Assembly (NCBI GenBank): GCA_947579665.1 | Contig: OX388351.1 | Span: forward strand, 3,720,001-3,784,000 | Reading direction: 5' to 3' | Origin: Sympetrum striolatum | Lineage: Eukaryota > Arthropoda > Insecta > Odonata > Libellulidae | DNA: 64,000 bases | Shown here: positions 35,583-49,080 of the stretch, piece after piece | Layout of the letters: every line of letters starts with the position of its first letter | Position numbering within the stretch: the stretch's first letter is position 1 | Made by a program: the position numbers and the translations under genes | Notes under the pieces: generated by a model | The model's database searches: none | Seen by the model: the letters and a program-made list of their open reading frames with translations, nothing else | Told to the model about the DNA's origin: nothing

Positions 35583-37050
35583 TTCTCTTCGGAGATTAGC
35601 AACATTTATACAGTAATCTGTGCACTTCAGGCCAAGCTTCTATGGATCGCAATATATATCGTTTTTTATTTGAAGATTGTTTGTTAACTATGACATTTTC
35701 ACAAGCAAAATCGTTAAAACGTTGATATCATCTTAAATGTCTCTCCTGAAAAGCGTATATTCTATCTATTTCTCAATTTTCTTTCTCACTTTAGTAAATG
35801 TTATATTTTTATCTTGTAATTAATAATATTTTGATTTTTCTGTAAATTTATTGATTTATGTATATGTTGTATGTAATTTTATTATTGTCTATACTTCATT
35901 GTTATTTTTTACTGTGTTTTCGCGGGTTTATTTCACCCCTATTCTCTGTGGGTGTTTTCCCGCAACGTGGGTATTTTCTTTGGCAACCTTCAGTTGCAAA
36001 AATTTTCGCCCACACTCTACTCTGTCTTTTTGTTTTAATTTAACTTATACTTGTTCATATTCTGACGACATACGAGGTTAGGTGGAAGAGTGGGCTAACC
36101 TCGCCATTAAAGGGTCAAACTAACTAATATTCACCGAAGTATCAAGAACAAAAAGGAACAAAAGAAAGAAATCCCGCCATGAAAAACCGAACGCATTCAC
36201 AAATTTCGTGAATCCTTTCACATATGATAACGTAAATTTTTCGTCTATGAAATTAGCACGAGACAGTTTAGAAACAACTGAGGCACGTCAGTCGATTGAG
36301 TTATCTCGAGGTTGTGGTAAATTTGCTGATCTCAGGTAAAATATGGAAAAATTTCGCAATTTACTATCTGCAAAGCCCAATTACGAAGATATTCCATTAT
36401 TGGCAGGGAAAATAGAGAAAAGGCAATCCATTCCCTCGATGTTTTTTCACCTCAACTCACTTAAAAGGACTCGGAAATATTTTAATGTCACCGATCCGTT
36501 ATTTATCGTTACATGAGATGTTTAGTATCCATGTAAGCAGGCGAAGGAGGTTTTGCTATGTGTACCGTTTTGCCTTTACAGGAAGAGATTTTTAAAAGAC
36601 CAGCGCGGGAGAATCCACTACGAATGCAATCCCTTTAGAGATCCAATACGTGTACTGGAATTCGATTTCATTGAATCTGAAACAGTCTTCCCTTGGGGAA
36701 ATTGGAACTTTTTTCTTCGTTCTAAGAAGATTTAACATACGCTACGTCCGGATATCAAAAATCATTTTTATTGTATCCTTGAGCGTGTTAAAATGGAATT
36801 CTCGGAAGCTCCCAGACCATGTTTTTTCCTCTCATTCTCTTTTAAAGCATGCTCACTCGAATAGGTTTCTGGATATGGTAACGAGGAGTATAAATTCGCC
36901 CCGAAATATTACCTAATTACCCAGTTCTGTCACATTACGCATGCAGTTGGGGATATACATCCGTACATATAAACGCTAATGAGCAGGAAATGGATGACTT
37001 AAATCATTCTGTCATACATTCCTTATTCTGTTAAAGTAGCGATATCTCTC
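35583..37050. other. AT-rich sequence
   Basis: 35640-36060 is very AT-rich. The 88-codon and 60-codon frames at 36553-36916 match nothing known. Includes the hairpin at 36073-36103. Confidence 0.5.
36073..36112. repeat. Hairpin followed by a possible transposon terminus
   Basis: CGAGGTTAG (36073-36081) pairs perfectly with CTAACCTCG (36095-36103) over a 13-base loop. It is followed by CCATTAAAGGGTCAAA, which on the minus strand reads TTTGACCCTTTAATGG, similar to TTAA-CCC ends of piggyBac-like elements with TTAA changed to TTGA. Speculative beyond the hairpin. Confidence 0.45.
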
Positions 37051-37510
37051 AACCACTCTCCGCGTTGCATTCGATATCAGTTTCCCCGCTTCTGCATGGA
37101 ATGCTTATCGGGGCGGCGTTTTGTACCTGTGTTTTAAGGCGAATCTCCGAATTGGATACATTTTAAAATTAGTTTTCTTTTGGAATGAGTTTTGCCGAAA
37201 AGTAATGCTTGATATCGAAATCAAAGGAACGAATTGCAGGCCGCTGATATGGGCCGTTGACGTACAGTTTGAAATATGCGAACAGCAATAATCTTTGGAG
37301 GTAATTCACGTTTTTGGTTGAAGTATGTTATCGGCGTGGTTGTTAACTGGACATGCACTGACGGTGGCGGTCGTTTCGCTTCAACTGATACGAGGTGTGT
37401 TATGACTCCGCAAACGGGTAAATTTGGTGAGAACCTTATTACGCCTCAGTTGCGAAAAATCGAGCCAGGTTATCGTGACGAAAAAACGTCCGTATCGTAT
37501 TAAAAATCGT
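37051..37510. other. Moderate-GC patch
   Basis: Balanced composition, with a 75-codon plus frame (37276-37503) lacking motifs. No repeat. Confidence 0.3.
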
Positions 37511-39420
37511 TTTGTTCGATAGAAAAAGTAGGTATTTTATTGGATAGTCCAGTTCACGATTTTATTTTATGACAACATAAAGAAATATCCTCGTAGTCGT
37601 GAATTCACCTTTCCTGTTTTTGTCCTTCCTTATTCTCTTAGACATTCTTCTTTATCTAAGTTCAAACACGACTATGCAAGTGTGATCTTTTTCATTGAAA
37701 TTATTATAAATAATTGTCAGCAGTCTTCTCAGGTGCAATCTAAAAAAACAAATAAAATAATTTAATTGAATTATAGATGATCTGCAGTCGATCTTATGAT
37801 TTAGATTCTATAACCTAATAGTCAAGAAATAGGTACGACAAGAACTTTTCTCATCCTAAATATACTATGAAGCTATATATAACCATCAAAATTCATATTT
37901 TGAAATGGATATGTTGGTGAAAAAATCATCGGCTACTCATTTCTTCATTTTCTGAAAGAAGCATTTTCATTTTTCTGGTAAGTTTGTCGGCAAAACTTTA
38001 AATTAAGACATTATCTCCTTGATATTACTGCAATTAGTTTGAATCCCATTCCGAGAATTTCTTCTTTCAAAATATCTGAGTTTATAAACTGACTGTAACT
38101 CGTTATCAATTCCTTCAGCTAATAAACTATGATCGGTATCATTGGAAAGGTACAAGATGTCCAAACGTTAGTTCTTCGCGTGTTTACTGTGAATAATGGT
38201 AAAATAATTTCCAAGTTTTGTAATTCACATTATAATATATGTGAAGGAGACAGGCACGACTTTGCGGGAAGGTGATATGAAGTCCGAAGATGTCAAAACC
38301 GTAGACAGAATTAGTAACATTAAATATATATTCTATAGAAATCACAAGGTTTTTTTTCTTCCATAATTGAATACAAATTGCTTCAATTAACGGATATGTC
38401 GCGCTCAATGATATAATGCGTAGTCCGTGCAAATGAAGACGTTTCTTTGTTATCCTGCCAAGTAATTGCTTCAATAGTGGACACGAAGGAAATAAAGTAT
38501 TCTCTACGTTCGTCTCTCGACAGCGACAAACAGTTCCAACCTTGGGAACGACGTCCAAGTCATTTTCTTCACAATTGTTTTCATGTCGAAACGGATAAAA
38601 TATTCTTTGTTTTACTGACGGCTGTATTGTGAGTTAGAGGAGTCATTGCGATAAATACTTAATTTCTATTCAAATAATCTATCTAACAGTTAATTAAAGT
38701 ATGAAGGATGGGGATGATAATGCTGTCAGGAGTATCTTTGCTCGTTTCCGAGATTATTCGAGAGTAAGTGAAATTCATTATTGTTGGCTCAAAGAAATGT
38801 AATCCCAAAAAAACTGTGGATAATTACTTTTTCAGGCTCTTACGTTTTTGAAAATTAAGTGCTTAATCTATAATTCAGTGATGATTTAATGAGTATATAT
38901 TTACGCCAACATCCTTCAGTTAATTTCTAACGTCAGCAAAATTTTCCTCCAAGATACAATTATGTCTATTTATATTTTCTATTACGAGTATAAACTTAAG
39001 AGGTTATTATGCTTGGGATGGTATTATAAAATAGAAGGACAATCTGTCCTGGTATGAAATAACTTGTTTTAGATCCCTAATGTTTTCACCTCGAAAGTGT
39101 TCAGTATTTTTCTACAAATCCTCATCATTCATCTAGTTTTCGATTTTTTCCCGTATAAAATATTCACCAACAATTTGTAGGACACCAGAAGTATATTATA
39201 GTATTCGTTCCTTTTAAAATTACTATAAATGGTACCCTTATTTATTACTTTCTGCTCTGCATTATTGTAAAATCAGCATGTAAATTATTTGTTCGCCTTC
39301 TTTATGAGAAAAGTCAATCACTCGTTTTATCGTGAGATTGGTAAGGCGTATGGAAAACTAGAATTGTTAATTAGGATTTAAGAGATATCTTATGAAGTTT
39401 TCCCTAATTCAATTAGATCG
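37511..39420. other. AT-rich sequence
   Basis: The 124-codon minus frame 38184-38558 has no recognisable domain. Nothing else seen. Confidence 0.5.
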
Positions 39421-40020
39421 CATTTGAGTTTCATCGAGGATTCCCATGATCGAAAATAATATTTGAGTTCTCGGTAGAATCCCGAGTCTCGAGATTATTC
39501 GTGAAATGCTGTGCTGCAGCCGAGACACTATTAAGATAGCCATCTCTCGAAGCCATTTTGATATGCCCCCTCAGCCCAGTTTCCGAGCCCGTAATCTGTT
39601 CCGCCAACCTGCTGTTAACCATTTAAAAAACCTTCGCCTGGGGGGAGGAAGGCGAAGGAAAGAGAATAAGGAGAAAGCTGAAGGAAAGGTGTGCTAATGG
39701 CGGCATTAAGGTCAGCGTGATTACATCTCAATCGCACCGAAAGAGGCATAATTTCCTCAAAAAACTCTACCGACTTGATAGCGGTTTGATTTTAGATTAT
39801 CGGAAGCTCGGTTGAAAAATCCATAACCCATTACGGAGGGCGGATTCCTGAGGCACCCTCATCTTCTCCGGAATCTGTAATGGTTTCCGTGCTAGGCGTA
39901 AACTATTTTCCCGCAAATGCTTCAAAGTGGAGTGATGAGAGGAGATACACCGTAACGTTTAATTATTTCAAGAGAAAAACGCGGTGATTTTATAGTGTCT
40001 CGACGTAAACACAGAGCGTA
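39421..40020. other. Moderate-GC patch
   Basis: 39490-39720 and 39820-39960 are GC-elevated, including a purine-rich run at 39630-39690. Overlapping 63-codon frames on both strands are unrecognised. Confidence 0.3.
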
Positions 40021-40252
40021 AAAATTAACTTCCAAGGTGGGAAGGTGATTTCAGGAATTTTTATTGCCTTTTCTCTTTTACAGGAAACTAGAAGACTGTT
40101 CTTGGCAGAGAATCTGTACTTAGAGGGTTCGCACTTACACCTGCTTCATCTAAAAATTCTCTGAAAGCCACTCATTGGAGTCTAGCAGGAGGCGCATGGA
40201 CAGTAGGTACAATCTGCTTTTCTTATCAATTGTAGTTACATGCAGTGTTCTC
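40021..40252. other. AT-rich sequence left of a hAT-like terminus
   Basis: No features seen. Confidence 0.4.
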
Positions 40253-40513
40253 CAGTGTTTCCCAACCCTTACTGTTTTAAGTTCCGCTTCCCTTGTTAAG
40301 ACAACCTAGTCCCACCAGCGTGAAATGAGTTCGTTTTATTTATTTTTGTATTATGGCATTTAGAATACTTAGTTTGTTAATTGAAAGAAGTAAAACTATC
40401 AGAAAAATGATTTGCAGTTGAGTAAAATACGGTGAAATTCAAACGTATTAAACTAGGACGACATCAACAGCTTCAATGCAATCATACTAGTGGCCACCAG
40501 TTGGAAAACAGGT
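40253..40513. mobile_element. hAT-like non-autonomous element, degenerate
   Basis: CAGTGTTTCCCAACCCTT at 40253-40270 matches the common hAT terminus CAGTG(T/G)TTCCCAACC. An inverted, decayed counterpart, CCAGTTGGAAAACAGG, lies at 40498-40513 preceded by GTGGCCA, as in hAT ends. The element would be about 260 bp. No 8-bp target duplication could be confirmed and there is no coding sequence. Confidence 0.45.
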
Positions 40514-41480
40514 CCATCCTTTGTCTTTAGAAGGCCATAAATAGCACCATGTGGCTTCATTTGTAACTATTATACCTCACAAGAAACTATCGGTTCGAAC
40601 TAGAGGGACATGTCTATATTCAATTCATCAAAATTGCTCTTAGGAAAATTAATTTAATTGTTAAGTTCATCGCGGTGAAATGTTTTCTATTTATTGACAT
40701 TATAAACGTGATAATGAAGCAAAATTATTGAAGAATGTGCATTTTTTAAATAAAGTAAATAAATTGCTCAACAAATGAGCTGATACAACTTAAAGTGCGA
40801 TGGGTGTAATTCGTGATACGCCGTAATAGAGATGGTTAAGAAACCAAATTCGGTAAGTTCCGGCAGAGAAATTTATTTCTACCGGTGTCGATCCTTGTTG
40901 GACTCCATCAGGTCTTCCTTGTTTCTCTTATGAAACTATGAAACTTTTTCCTCAACCAACTGTAAATGAGCTGAAATTTGCAATATACTTCTAGTATTTA
41001 AGTTCGTAATAATTACGATCAGAGATTTGATTCCACCCGCCTTATTTCCTGCTTTATTTATTTGAATTGAAACTGAAGTTACATAACAAGTAAACGATGG
41101 CTTTATTATTCCCTGAAGAGAAAGAAGTTGCTTCCGTCGAGAATTCATGATATACTGTGATTGAATTTCTTTTCGGGAAGATTTTGATGTTACTCTTACT
41201 TACTTAGAAAAATACTTGTTCAATATTTTAGTTCATGATAGATAAAACTGCATTATCCGCAGCAACTCTTCTTCGCATTTTTGTTCTCTTATACTAATTT
41301 TAGTATTTAGTATGATCAATGATTAACGATCTAACTTTGATGCCAAACGCCATCTTGGTGTGAATTATATTTTCTTTTCGTTGCTGCATTGATGGGCGAA
41401 AATTAAACTTCTTTTTTTCTTTATGGTGACGACCTATTTTTATTTTTGCCCCTAATTATTTATTTTATTTTTGAGTATAA
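40514..41480. other. AT-rich sequence
   Basis: No recognised feature; the 70-codon minus frame at 40936-41148 has no motif. Confidence 0.5.
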
Positions 41481-41830
41481 TCCGTATCGTCGACATCAAA
41501 GTAACAATTTCGGCATCTCGAGGAAGGAAAGAGACAGAAATCAGGAGATAGCACGATCGTTATCCGAATGTGTTTGTGTAATGGCGAAGTGGAACAATGG
41601 AGGAGGAGTGTGGAGAAGAGCATTTAGGGACGGTGAAGATCTTCCGGAGATGGGAGCAATGCCGAGTAGATTTTGCGGCGAATCTCGAAAATTGGATAAA
41701 AGACTTGGATGCTTCCCTGAAACAAGAGGCCATTATACACCGCGAATATCTCGAGGGCGCATCTGTGCGTTACGCTATCACGTGTTGGAGGACTCCACTT
41801 TTATGAAATTATGAAAACACGGCTCGGAAC
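41481..41830. other. Moderate-GC, purine-rich patch
   Basis: Two overlapping plus frames (41446-41814 and 41597-41806) are open in different registers, arguing for composition rather than coding. GGAGGAGTGTGGAGAAGAG run at 41600. Unrecognised. Confidence 0.3.
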
Positions 41831-42930
41831 ATCACGCGAAAATCGATCCTTCCAGATTGTTGAATTTTTTGCGAAGATGCCTCCGCTGATAGTACTTGAA
41901 AAATTAGTTACACCTATGCATTTTTACAATGATATGCTATATAAAAATGATGGAATTGCTGGCCTAATCCGTATCTTGCATGCACAAGAATGGTCATGTT
42001 GGAAAAACATACAACGGAAGAATTTTCGGGAAAATGTTATAGCATATAAGCATTTGTACTTTGCTAGCTACTTTTTCAAAATGCTAAACTAATAATATAT
42101 AATTAGTGCATATATTTTTCAAAGGAAAATAAATTGTTAAGCAGCTAGTCCTTGGATACTTGAACAGTAATTTGAAGACCATGCATACTCAAACTATGTT
42201 AACGGTAATTTTTATACGTGGAATATCGTATATCATTTGTTATTATTTTTAGATAATCACATACAAATTCTCCACCAGGAAAGCATTTACTAGACCAATA
42301 GACAATATAAAGCATACGAAATGAACTGATGATGATCATCGGACAATCGTCTTGTGTTCAAGTAAACGTTTTCTCTATTGAGTGTTTATGCGTTAGTAAT
42401 TAGCACTGAATTAGATCTGGTTCTTTATCGCATAACTTCGGATTTTGTCGAAAAGTAAATTAGTTGATAGCCAGGGTTAGAAAATATATACATTTTTCAT
42501 TAGGTAGAAAGAGCCCTTAAAGGATTTTCAGCAAAAAAAACTTGTACGTCGCATGCATAATTTACGTAGCATTTTTATTATATATCAGTCGTATTTTTAT
42601 TTAATTTTCAACAGTTCGAAGCCGCGTTGCAACAGAAATGGGAAAAATGTCTTCTAATTTTACCAAAAGATGTGATCTAAGAATAAATCGAATCTGCTTT
42701 CAGGTTTGAAGTTACTTTTTAATATGAAGTAGATGTGTTACAGCCATGGCCTAAATTTATATCATCCAAACTCTTCTCTTATCATATGCCTATTGTATTC
42801 ATATTCACATAGTGTCTTAGGATATCAACTGCAATATATTTAACTTTGAGGAAAAATAATTCCATTATAGACAGCGAATATCCTAAGAAAATAACAATAA
42901 TTTATTGCCTCCTACTGTAATAATCTACCA
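41831..42930. other. AT-rich sequence
   Basis: The 93-codon plus frame 41811-42092 has no motif. Nothing else seen. Confidence 0.5.
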
Positions 42931-43290
42931 TCATTATCACCCGTTCGGTATCTGACTAAAGAGGCAGGGCCTCAAATCGGTTTTATCCTCGTCAGCCTGA
43001 GGCGTAAGTACGGAATACAATGATACATTCATCAGAGGGGCAACATCAAACGAACGGCTTTACTTTTATCGAGATGGTCAGATGATTTATGGGTTGCCTA
43101 ACAATGCCATCTGACGAAATTCAGCACGCTTATGCTGCTGATACGTCGAAAAGTAGGGCTTGCCCTTATCAGCGGAGTTGTATTGCAATGCAGCCTTCGC
43201 ACAATTGATTGTGCGATAGCCGTAATTAACACCGATTTCTTACGTTAGGCAATCGGGCCTCTATAAATCCATTACCGTAGATAATTTCTT
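42931..43290. other. Complex patch rich in short inverted repeats
   Basis: CGCACAAT/ATTGTGCG (43198-43205/43208-43215) is a perfect 8-bp stem with a 2-base loop. TTGCCTAAC near 43094 is mirrored by GTTAGGCAA near 43244. TCAGATG near 43079 is mirrored by CATCTGA near 43110. CAGCA/TGCTG pairs near 43124. No long open frame. Either a conserved non-coding element or a structured transposon remnant. Confidence 0.4.
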
Positions 43291-44400
43291 CGTTTAAAGC
43301 TTGTTATACCTGGAGAGTATGCGTTTTATGTAAAAAAATGTTTATGAAGGAAACTACGCCAAGCATCTATGTTCATTTTATTTAAAGGGCATTGAAATTC
43401 TTAACGGATTGTCTCAAATCAATATTCAATTACTATTCATTATGCTATTATTTCATTCTCCATGTTTCAACTCTAATGATTGCTCGACAAGAGAAATTTA
43501 TATTAAAACATTCGTATTTTCACGGAAGATTTTTTTATTCGTAACGAGTTCTACCGCAAGCAGAAATTTTCAGACTCCTTTCTAAAATATCGTCTGGCAT
43601 TTTGCCATAAAGTTGATGTTACCATTTACTAGATATTAATACAAAGAAGAAAGGACAATAAGGATTGGCAAAAGATCTGTTTATTTTCTTAACCTAAAAC
43701 AGCAAATATTGGTGGTAACTGTTTCATTGCTGTTAATTTGTGTTTGGCTAATTTCGCATCTTTTAAAGATAATGTATATTTTTTATGAATTTCCACGATA
43801 CAACGGCCGCCTCCGTAGATTTTAAATTGTGCATCGCTTATTTATTTTTTGTCTATATGATATATCGCCTACCACCATCTTGCTTCTCCTTAAAATTTCA
43901 TAGTATTCTAGCATTTCAAATGTTGCACTCTCTCTAATCTTATGAAATTGCCATGTTTCATTTGATAAGATTATTGTTCCTGGAGAATGCATTAATTTTG
44001 CTTTTTAATGACATCAGCTAGATACGTTTCAAAAGGTATCGATGCATTTGAAAGTGTTTTTTGGGTTTGATTTAAAACTGTGCTAATAAATAAACAGCTG
44101 ACGGAGTGAGTTTATGGTATTATTTTATTATGGAAAAGTGACAAATGAACTCTGTACGTTTCCTGCGACCTTGAATTCGTTTCTCGTCCAATGTCACTCT
44201 GGCAATGTTCCTATGAAACGAAACTCGCAGTGTTAATTAGCTGAATAATGCAAGCGATAATTGGTGGAACTTGTTCACATTTAAGTTTAAGGGGAAAAAC
44301 TGATCCCGTCTACAGATAAAATATTTTAATCAAAGTTCGACCTAGTATTTTTTTACTGAGTTAAATCTACGAAGTTTATTTTCCACTTTTCCATAATCAA
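43291..44400. other. AT-rich sequence
   Basis: No features seen. Confidence 0.55.
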
Positions 44401-44720
44401 GTGTAGTTTCGGAGGTGTTTGTTGTGGCTTTGACTTCTTCGGATGAGGGGTCAAAGGACGGGGAATGAGGCAGCAGCCGCCAGATCCGCTTACTTAAATT
44501 ATGGAGTGCGATCGGGAGAGAGTCGGGATTATAAAATTGAAGGCTTCGATGGACAGACGAGGAGTGGGAGGGAAGCCCCTACAACCAAGTTAAAGGCGTC
44601 TGTTTATCGAACAGAAGACGAGGAGTTCGATTCCCGGAAGTTTGCGAAGTAACTCTAGCTGTATATCTGAGTAATTCTAGGATATGTATGGAGACTGAAG
44701 TTGAAGCAGGGACTCTGTAA
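44401..44720. other. Moderate-GC patch
   Basis: A 69-codon plus frame (44443-44652) is charged and low in hydrophobics, with no homology known to me. No splice sites judged credible. Confidence 0.3.
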
Positions 44721-46180
44721 ATATGAGAAGTACGTATTGGAGAGATTGAATAGAAACACAAAGATGGGTAGGCGAAGTGCTAATTCGAGATTCAGGGATT
44801 AGTAGAAATCTTCTGCTTTCTAGTGCTTTTATATAAATGGGTTTCTGTTTCAGAAAAAGAGGACTATTATGCATTTGTTTTCTTGCCCAATTTCGTTCAT
44901 TACCTGGGATATTAAATATTATCCACTCGGCGATTTAATTAGGTTTCCTTTGCCGAATTTGATTTCGATGATGACTGCTTATATCGAAACTGGTCGAAGT
45001 AAATCAATGATTTGAAGAAAATAACGTAATGATTTTGACCATTTTTATACGACGAAAGTGTCAGGCCATATCATCTACAGGTTATCAGTATAACTTTCTC
45101 TTATGTTTGAAATTATGTCTTAAATCATGGAAGCGTAGCAAAGTTTTGTATTTGGCAAGTAGCTTTTGAAAAATTTTCAACGAACAAGAAAAACTGGTTT
45201 TTGAAAATTAAACAATCAACATGTATACCGACAAGGATAACGACTATTGTTTGGCGACAGCAATATCTTTTTATCGTTTTTTTCTCTCCTTGTGAAATTC
45301 TTGTAAATATTGCTTTCCAACTACACCCTTTAAGTTACAATTAAAGGAGCAAATTGGGTACAGTATTATCGGATGAAAAAGGAATTATACATAGGGTTGC
45401 CATGTTTTTGTGGCAGAAAATCGGGACTTAAAAAAATTTGGTCGAAGTGAAATCTGAATGTTGCCTTAAAACTTTGACTGAGTTTCATTTGTGCGCTTTA
45501 AATCCCCTTTAAGTTTGTCTAGCCGAGCGATCTTTACGAGTATTGGCGGTTACACGATTCATCTCGTTAAAATCTCCGTTTATTTCATCATTTTCTTTTT
45601 CGGCTTACTTTCTTCCTGAACCTGAATAACTGAAGAATAGACTGTGACCATAATTGCCAATTTAATAGTAGTATTAGTATTGTTGAAACTTCTTCGATAG
45701 CTTAAGAAATTTTGCATATGGGCTCCCACCGAACAAATTACCCACTCGGAGCCGCGAATTTAACATTTTTTCGGCTAGATCTATAGACACTTTGTGCCTT
45801 TAAGAATTAATATTGTACATTTAGTTAGTGTAATATCAGGGCATATGTTATATTTATGCATGTGAATTCAAGCTGTTCTGTATTTTAGCTTCGTTTAGGC
45901 TTATTTTTTGAGTTGGCGACCTTTTAGATACTCTTCAGGGTAAATTGGCATCTTTGCCCGTTCTATAATAATCTAAAACAGTCCCAGTCACAATATGATG
46001 TATTGTAATCTAATACATACAGATTGGGAACAGTTATTATAAAACGAAGGTATTAAAATCAAAGTACGCAGGGAAGAAGAAAATAATATTTGTAACGTAT
46101 CGGGAGAAAATCCCCTTTGCCATGAGGAAGATGAAAATTTAAGAAAAGAAAAGTCAGGTTGGGGTAAAGGGTGTAGAAAG
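44721..46180. other. AT-rich sequence with one transposon-like phrase
   Basis: 45392-45436 reads ATAGGGTTGCCATG...GGCAGAAAATCGGGACTT, a wording often seen at DNA-transposon ends, but no partner is visible. Minus frames at 45988-46277 are Ser/Phe-rich and unrecognised. Confidence 0.4.
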
Positions 46181-46660
46181 AAACGGAAATAAGAGATGAG
46201 GGAACAGAAAAAGACGATGAAAGAATACGATGCAGCCGCTGGGAGCGGTTTATCGGGCAAAAAGGTAATTGTAGCAAGAGATGAGGACGGTGAGGTACAT
46301 TTAAGAAATTACAGAGGTCCCGCCTCGATTATTTTTCAAGCCGAAAGGAGAGGAAATGGTCGAAAGACGGGTGTTATCAGACACGGGAGTCCTCAGCAGC
46401 GGTCACGACCATCGTCTAACTGTTGTCCTCTATTGCGTCTTTTAAAAGTAGGTTTCGTAATTGCGTTTTTGGTCGGCTGCAATCCCGTTACTCCCGGTGT
46501 TGAATGTGTGATTAACTTAAATTGAAACGAGAGGTGGCCGAATTTCCTCCAAAAATCAAAATTACGGAAAAAGGCTGTCGCAATAAACGAGATGTTAGTC
46601 GTGTTAGAGCGAGATACGTGTTTCATAGTTCTCGAGTGAATTTTATTTTCCATTAGAAGA
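46181..46660. other. Moderate-GC patch
   Basis: A plus frame of 109 codons (46196-46525) and a minus frame of 86 codons overlap; neither has a motif. CG-containing words are frequent, suggesting a non-coding conserved block. Confidence 0.3.
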
Positions 46661-47600
46661 TGTTTCGCAACGGAGAAGATGAAAAAAGATGTTCTTTGAA
46701 AAAGACACGTGGAAAAGCGGCTTATAATACCGTTATTCCGGATAGTTTACAGTGATTTGTTTACTTTATGATTTCTGCACCCATCTTTAGAACGGAAGTT
46801 TCGATTTCAACAACACTTGAATATTCTAATCCGTCCGTTTACTATGACTCCTGAGAGATATAAACGTCATCAAAGTTGATACGAACTATTTAATTCAGAT
46901 ATTTGTATTCGTCAAAGAGATTCGTACGAATAAATTATAATATCCGTAGTTGGATACAGTGAAAAGATAGAGACGAGGTGGAGCTTTCAAACCTTTAGGA
47001 AAAATATCATTTTCACTCTTTCTAGTTTATATACTTATAATTGCATCTTAATTCCAAATTGAATATTTGGCACTATGTCAACAATAAACACACTCTGCTC
47101 TTGTTGTTTCGTTGTTCGATGTTGTTGCGGTTCTTTTTTCTTTTCAATTTCGTTATTTTTTAATGGAAATTTGAATTTTGAATGAGCAGAGAAATAAAAT
47201 CACAATTAAGATAAGTACAAACTGTGGCTTTATTCTCATGCGTGTTAAGATGAAGTTCTACCAAGTATAGGCTGAAGCGATTGAGAAATAAAACTTTTAA
47301 TATGTAATTTTAACTAATATACTGAATCGCAGCCTATTATTAAACTGAGTTTTATTTACGAATACCCAGGTCATAATTCATAGAAGTACTTCATTAGCTG
47401 TTGCAGAGAATGTACAACAAGAGGCTCGATGATATTTTAAGAAAAGAGTACAATGTTTTCCCGAGAAAGAATTCCACGTTTCTTGAGCTCTCGCGTAATC
47501 TATTTGATTTAAACGTGAATTGTATTATATAGTATAGAGGTAAAGGTGTAATTATTAATTTCGTGGGTATAGTATTCAACCAGATGAAGATGTCTCAACA
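46661..47600. other. AT-rich sequence
   Basis: No features seen. Confidence 0.55.
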
Positions 47601-48150
47601 CGCTTTCTTTCAACATCTCGAAGCAATTAACATTATTTATGCCTCCCGTTTTTCGAATATTCAACCCGACTAATTTTGCTGGAGGAGATAACAGAGTTGC
47701 ATCTTTCGCTCACCGTTGTTCTTTCGGAATTGGGGTGTGTAAATGCCCACGGAAGCAAATTGTTGATTTATTTCATGCGAATCTGCCGGAAAGTAAAACA
47801 AGTACCTTCTTTTTCTCCCGAACGAAACCACGAATTTGTGGATGATGGATAGTTAGGAAATGTAAATCAAAGGCCTCCCCAATTCCATGTTCCAGCCATT
47901 ATCGATTTCCGAATTCGCGAGCAGATGTTCTGCGAGACAAACGACTTTATCGGAGCGAATAAATGCCTTCAGCTTAGGAAACTATACATTAAGAAAGCGG
48001 ACATGAACTCTAAATACATCGGAATTCGAGATGGTAATTTATTTCTATGTACAGCTGAAGAATTGAGGCACGCAAAGCCACGAAATTACAGGCTGACGAT
48101 ATGCTGTGGAGATATTAACACGGGGGTGCAGGTCTGACTGGAAGGAACAT
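47601..48150. other. Moderate-GC patch
   Basis: Plus frames 47639-47845 and 47925-48137 are unrecognised. Composition is more balanced than the flanks. Confidence 0.3.
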
Positions 48151-49080
48151 GATAAATTATGTTAATGACAAGGGTAAAATTGTATGTGATAAAGAGTAAG
48201 AAACGCTCTACAAAGAGAAAGTTTTTTTGGGGATCTGAATCCACGTTTCCCAATTTGTGTATTTGTGTAGAAAAATTTGTGTAGAAAATTGTCATTAGTT
48301 AAAATAAATATAACTAACTGGCTGCTTCAATTTTTCTGAAAATAAGGAAGATACATTTAAATTAATCCTATTACAGTAAATAATCCATTTTTGTCTATAA
48401 TTAGCTAGTAATTGAAGCAGAATATAATTGAAAATAAATGCAGCAATTTCCCTCATAATCGAATGAACCTTATTGGATCTATCGCTAAAAGGAAAATATT
48501 GACATGTTACTCAGATTTGTCTGCTATTTCGAGAATAATTAGTGAATTTAGTGAATTTGAGAATTAAGAATTTCTTTCAGGTAATTTACATAAGCTCACG
48601 AGATCAAAATCTTAAGTTACAGAGAAATTCATTCGGGAAGTTTAAGAATATTTATGAGAACAACTTATTGAGCCTCTTATGGTAAACTTTGTTGACAGAA
48701 GGATATAAATCAATCTATATGAGTGTCACTTTTAAGAATTAAATTGATTTTGTTTGAGTTTATTAGTCTCTACTATTGAAGTTTTACAAAAACTTTGTCT
48801 TCGCGTGCTTTATTTCACCAAATGCTTGGTCAAAAGCTGTGGGAAAGAGCACGATTTCTGAATATGTTCTTTATGTAGCTAGAAGTTGAGGGTTGTTCTA
48901 AGATAGTTGTGCTAAACGCAGTGATTTGCAGAAGCGGAACAGGTTTTACCATCCTTTACTCTACAGAAGGTATCGGATAATTTCTTTTAGCTCGAAACTT
49001 GCATAGCTGCATCGTCAAACTACATCAAGGTACTCTTCGATATTTTCCCTCACATGGGACGTTCGTGTTCGTATCCAACC
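48151..49080. other. AT-rich sequence with short TTTGTGTA reiteration
   Basis: 48252-48290 repeats TTTGTGTA(G) three times. 48540-48562 repeats TTAGTGAAT twice. Otherwise nothing. Confidence 0.5.
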
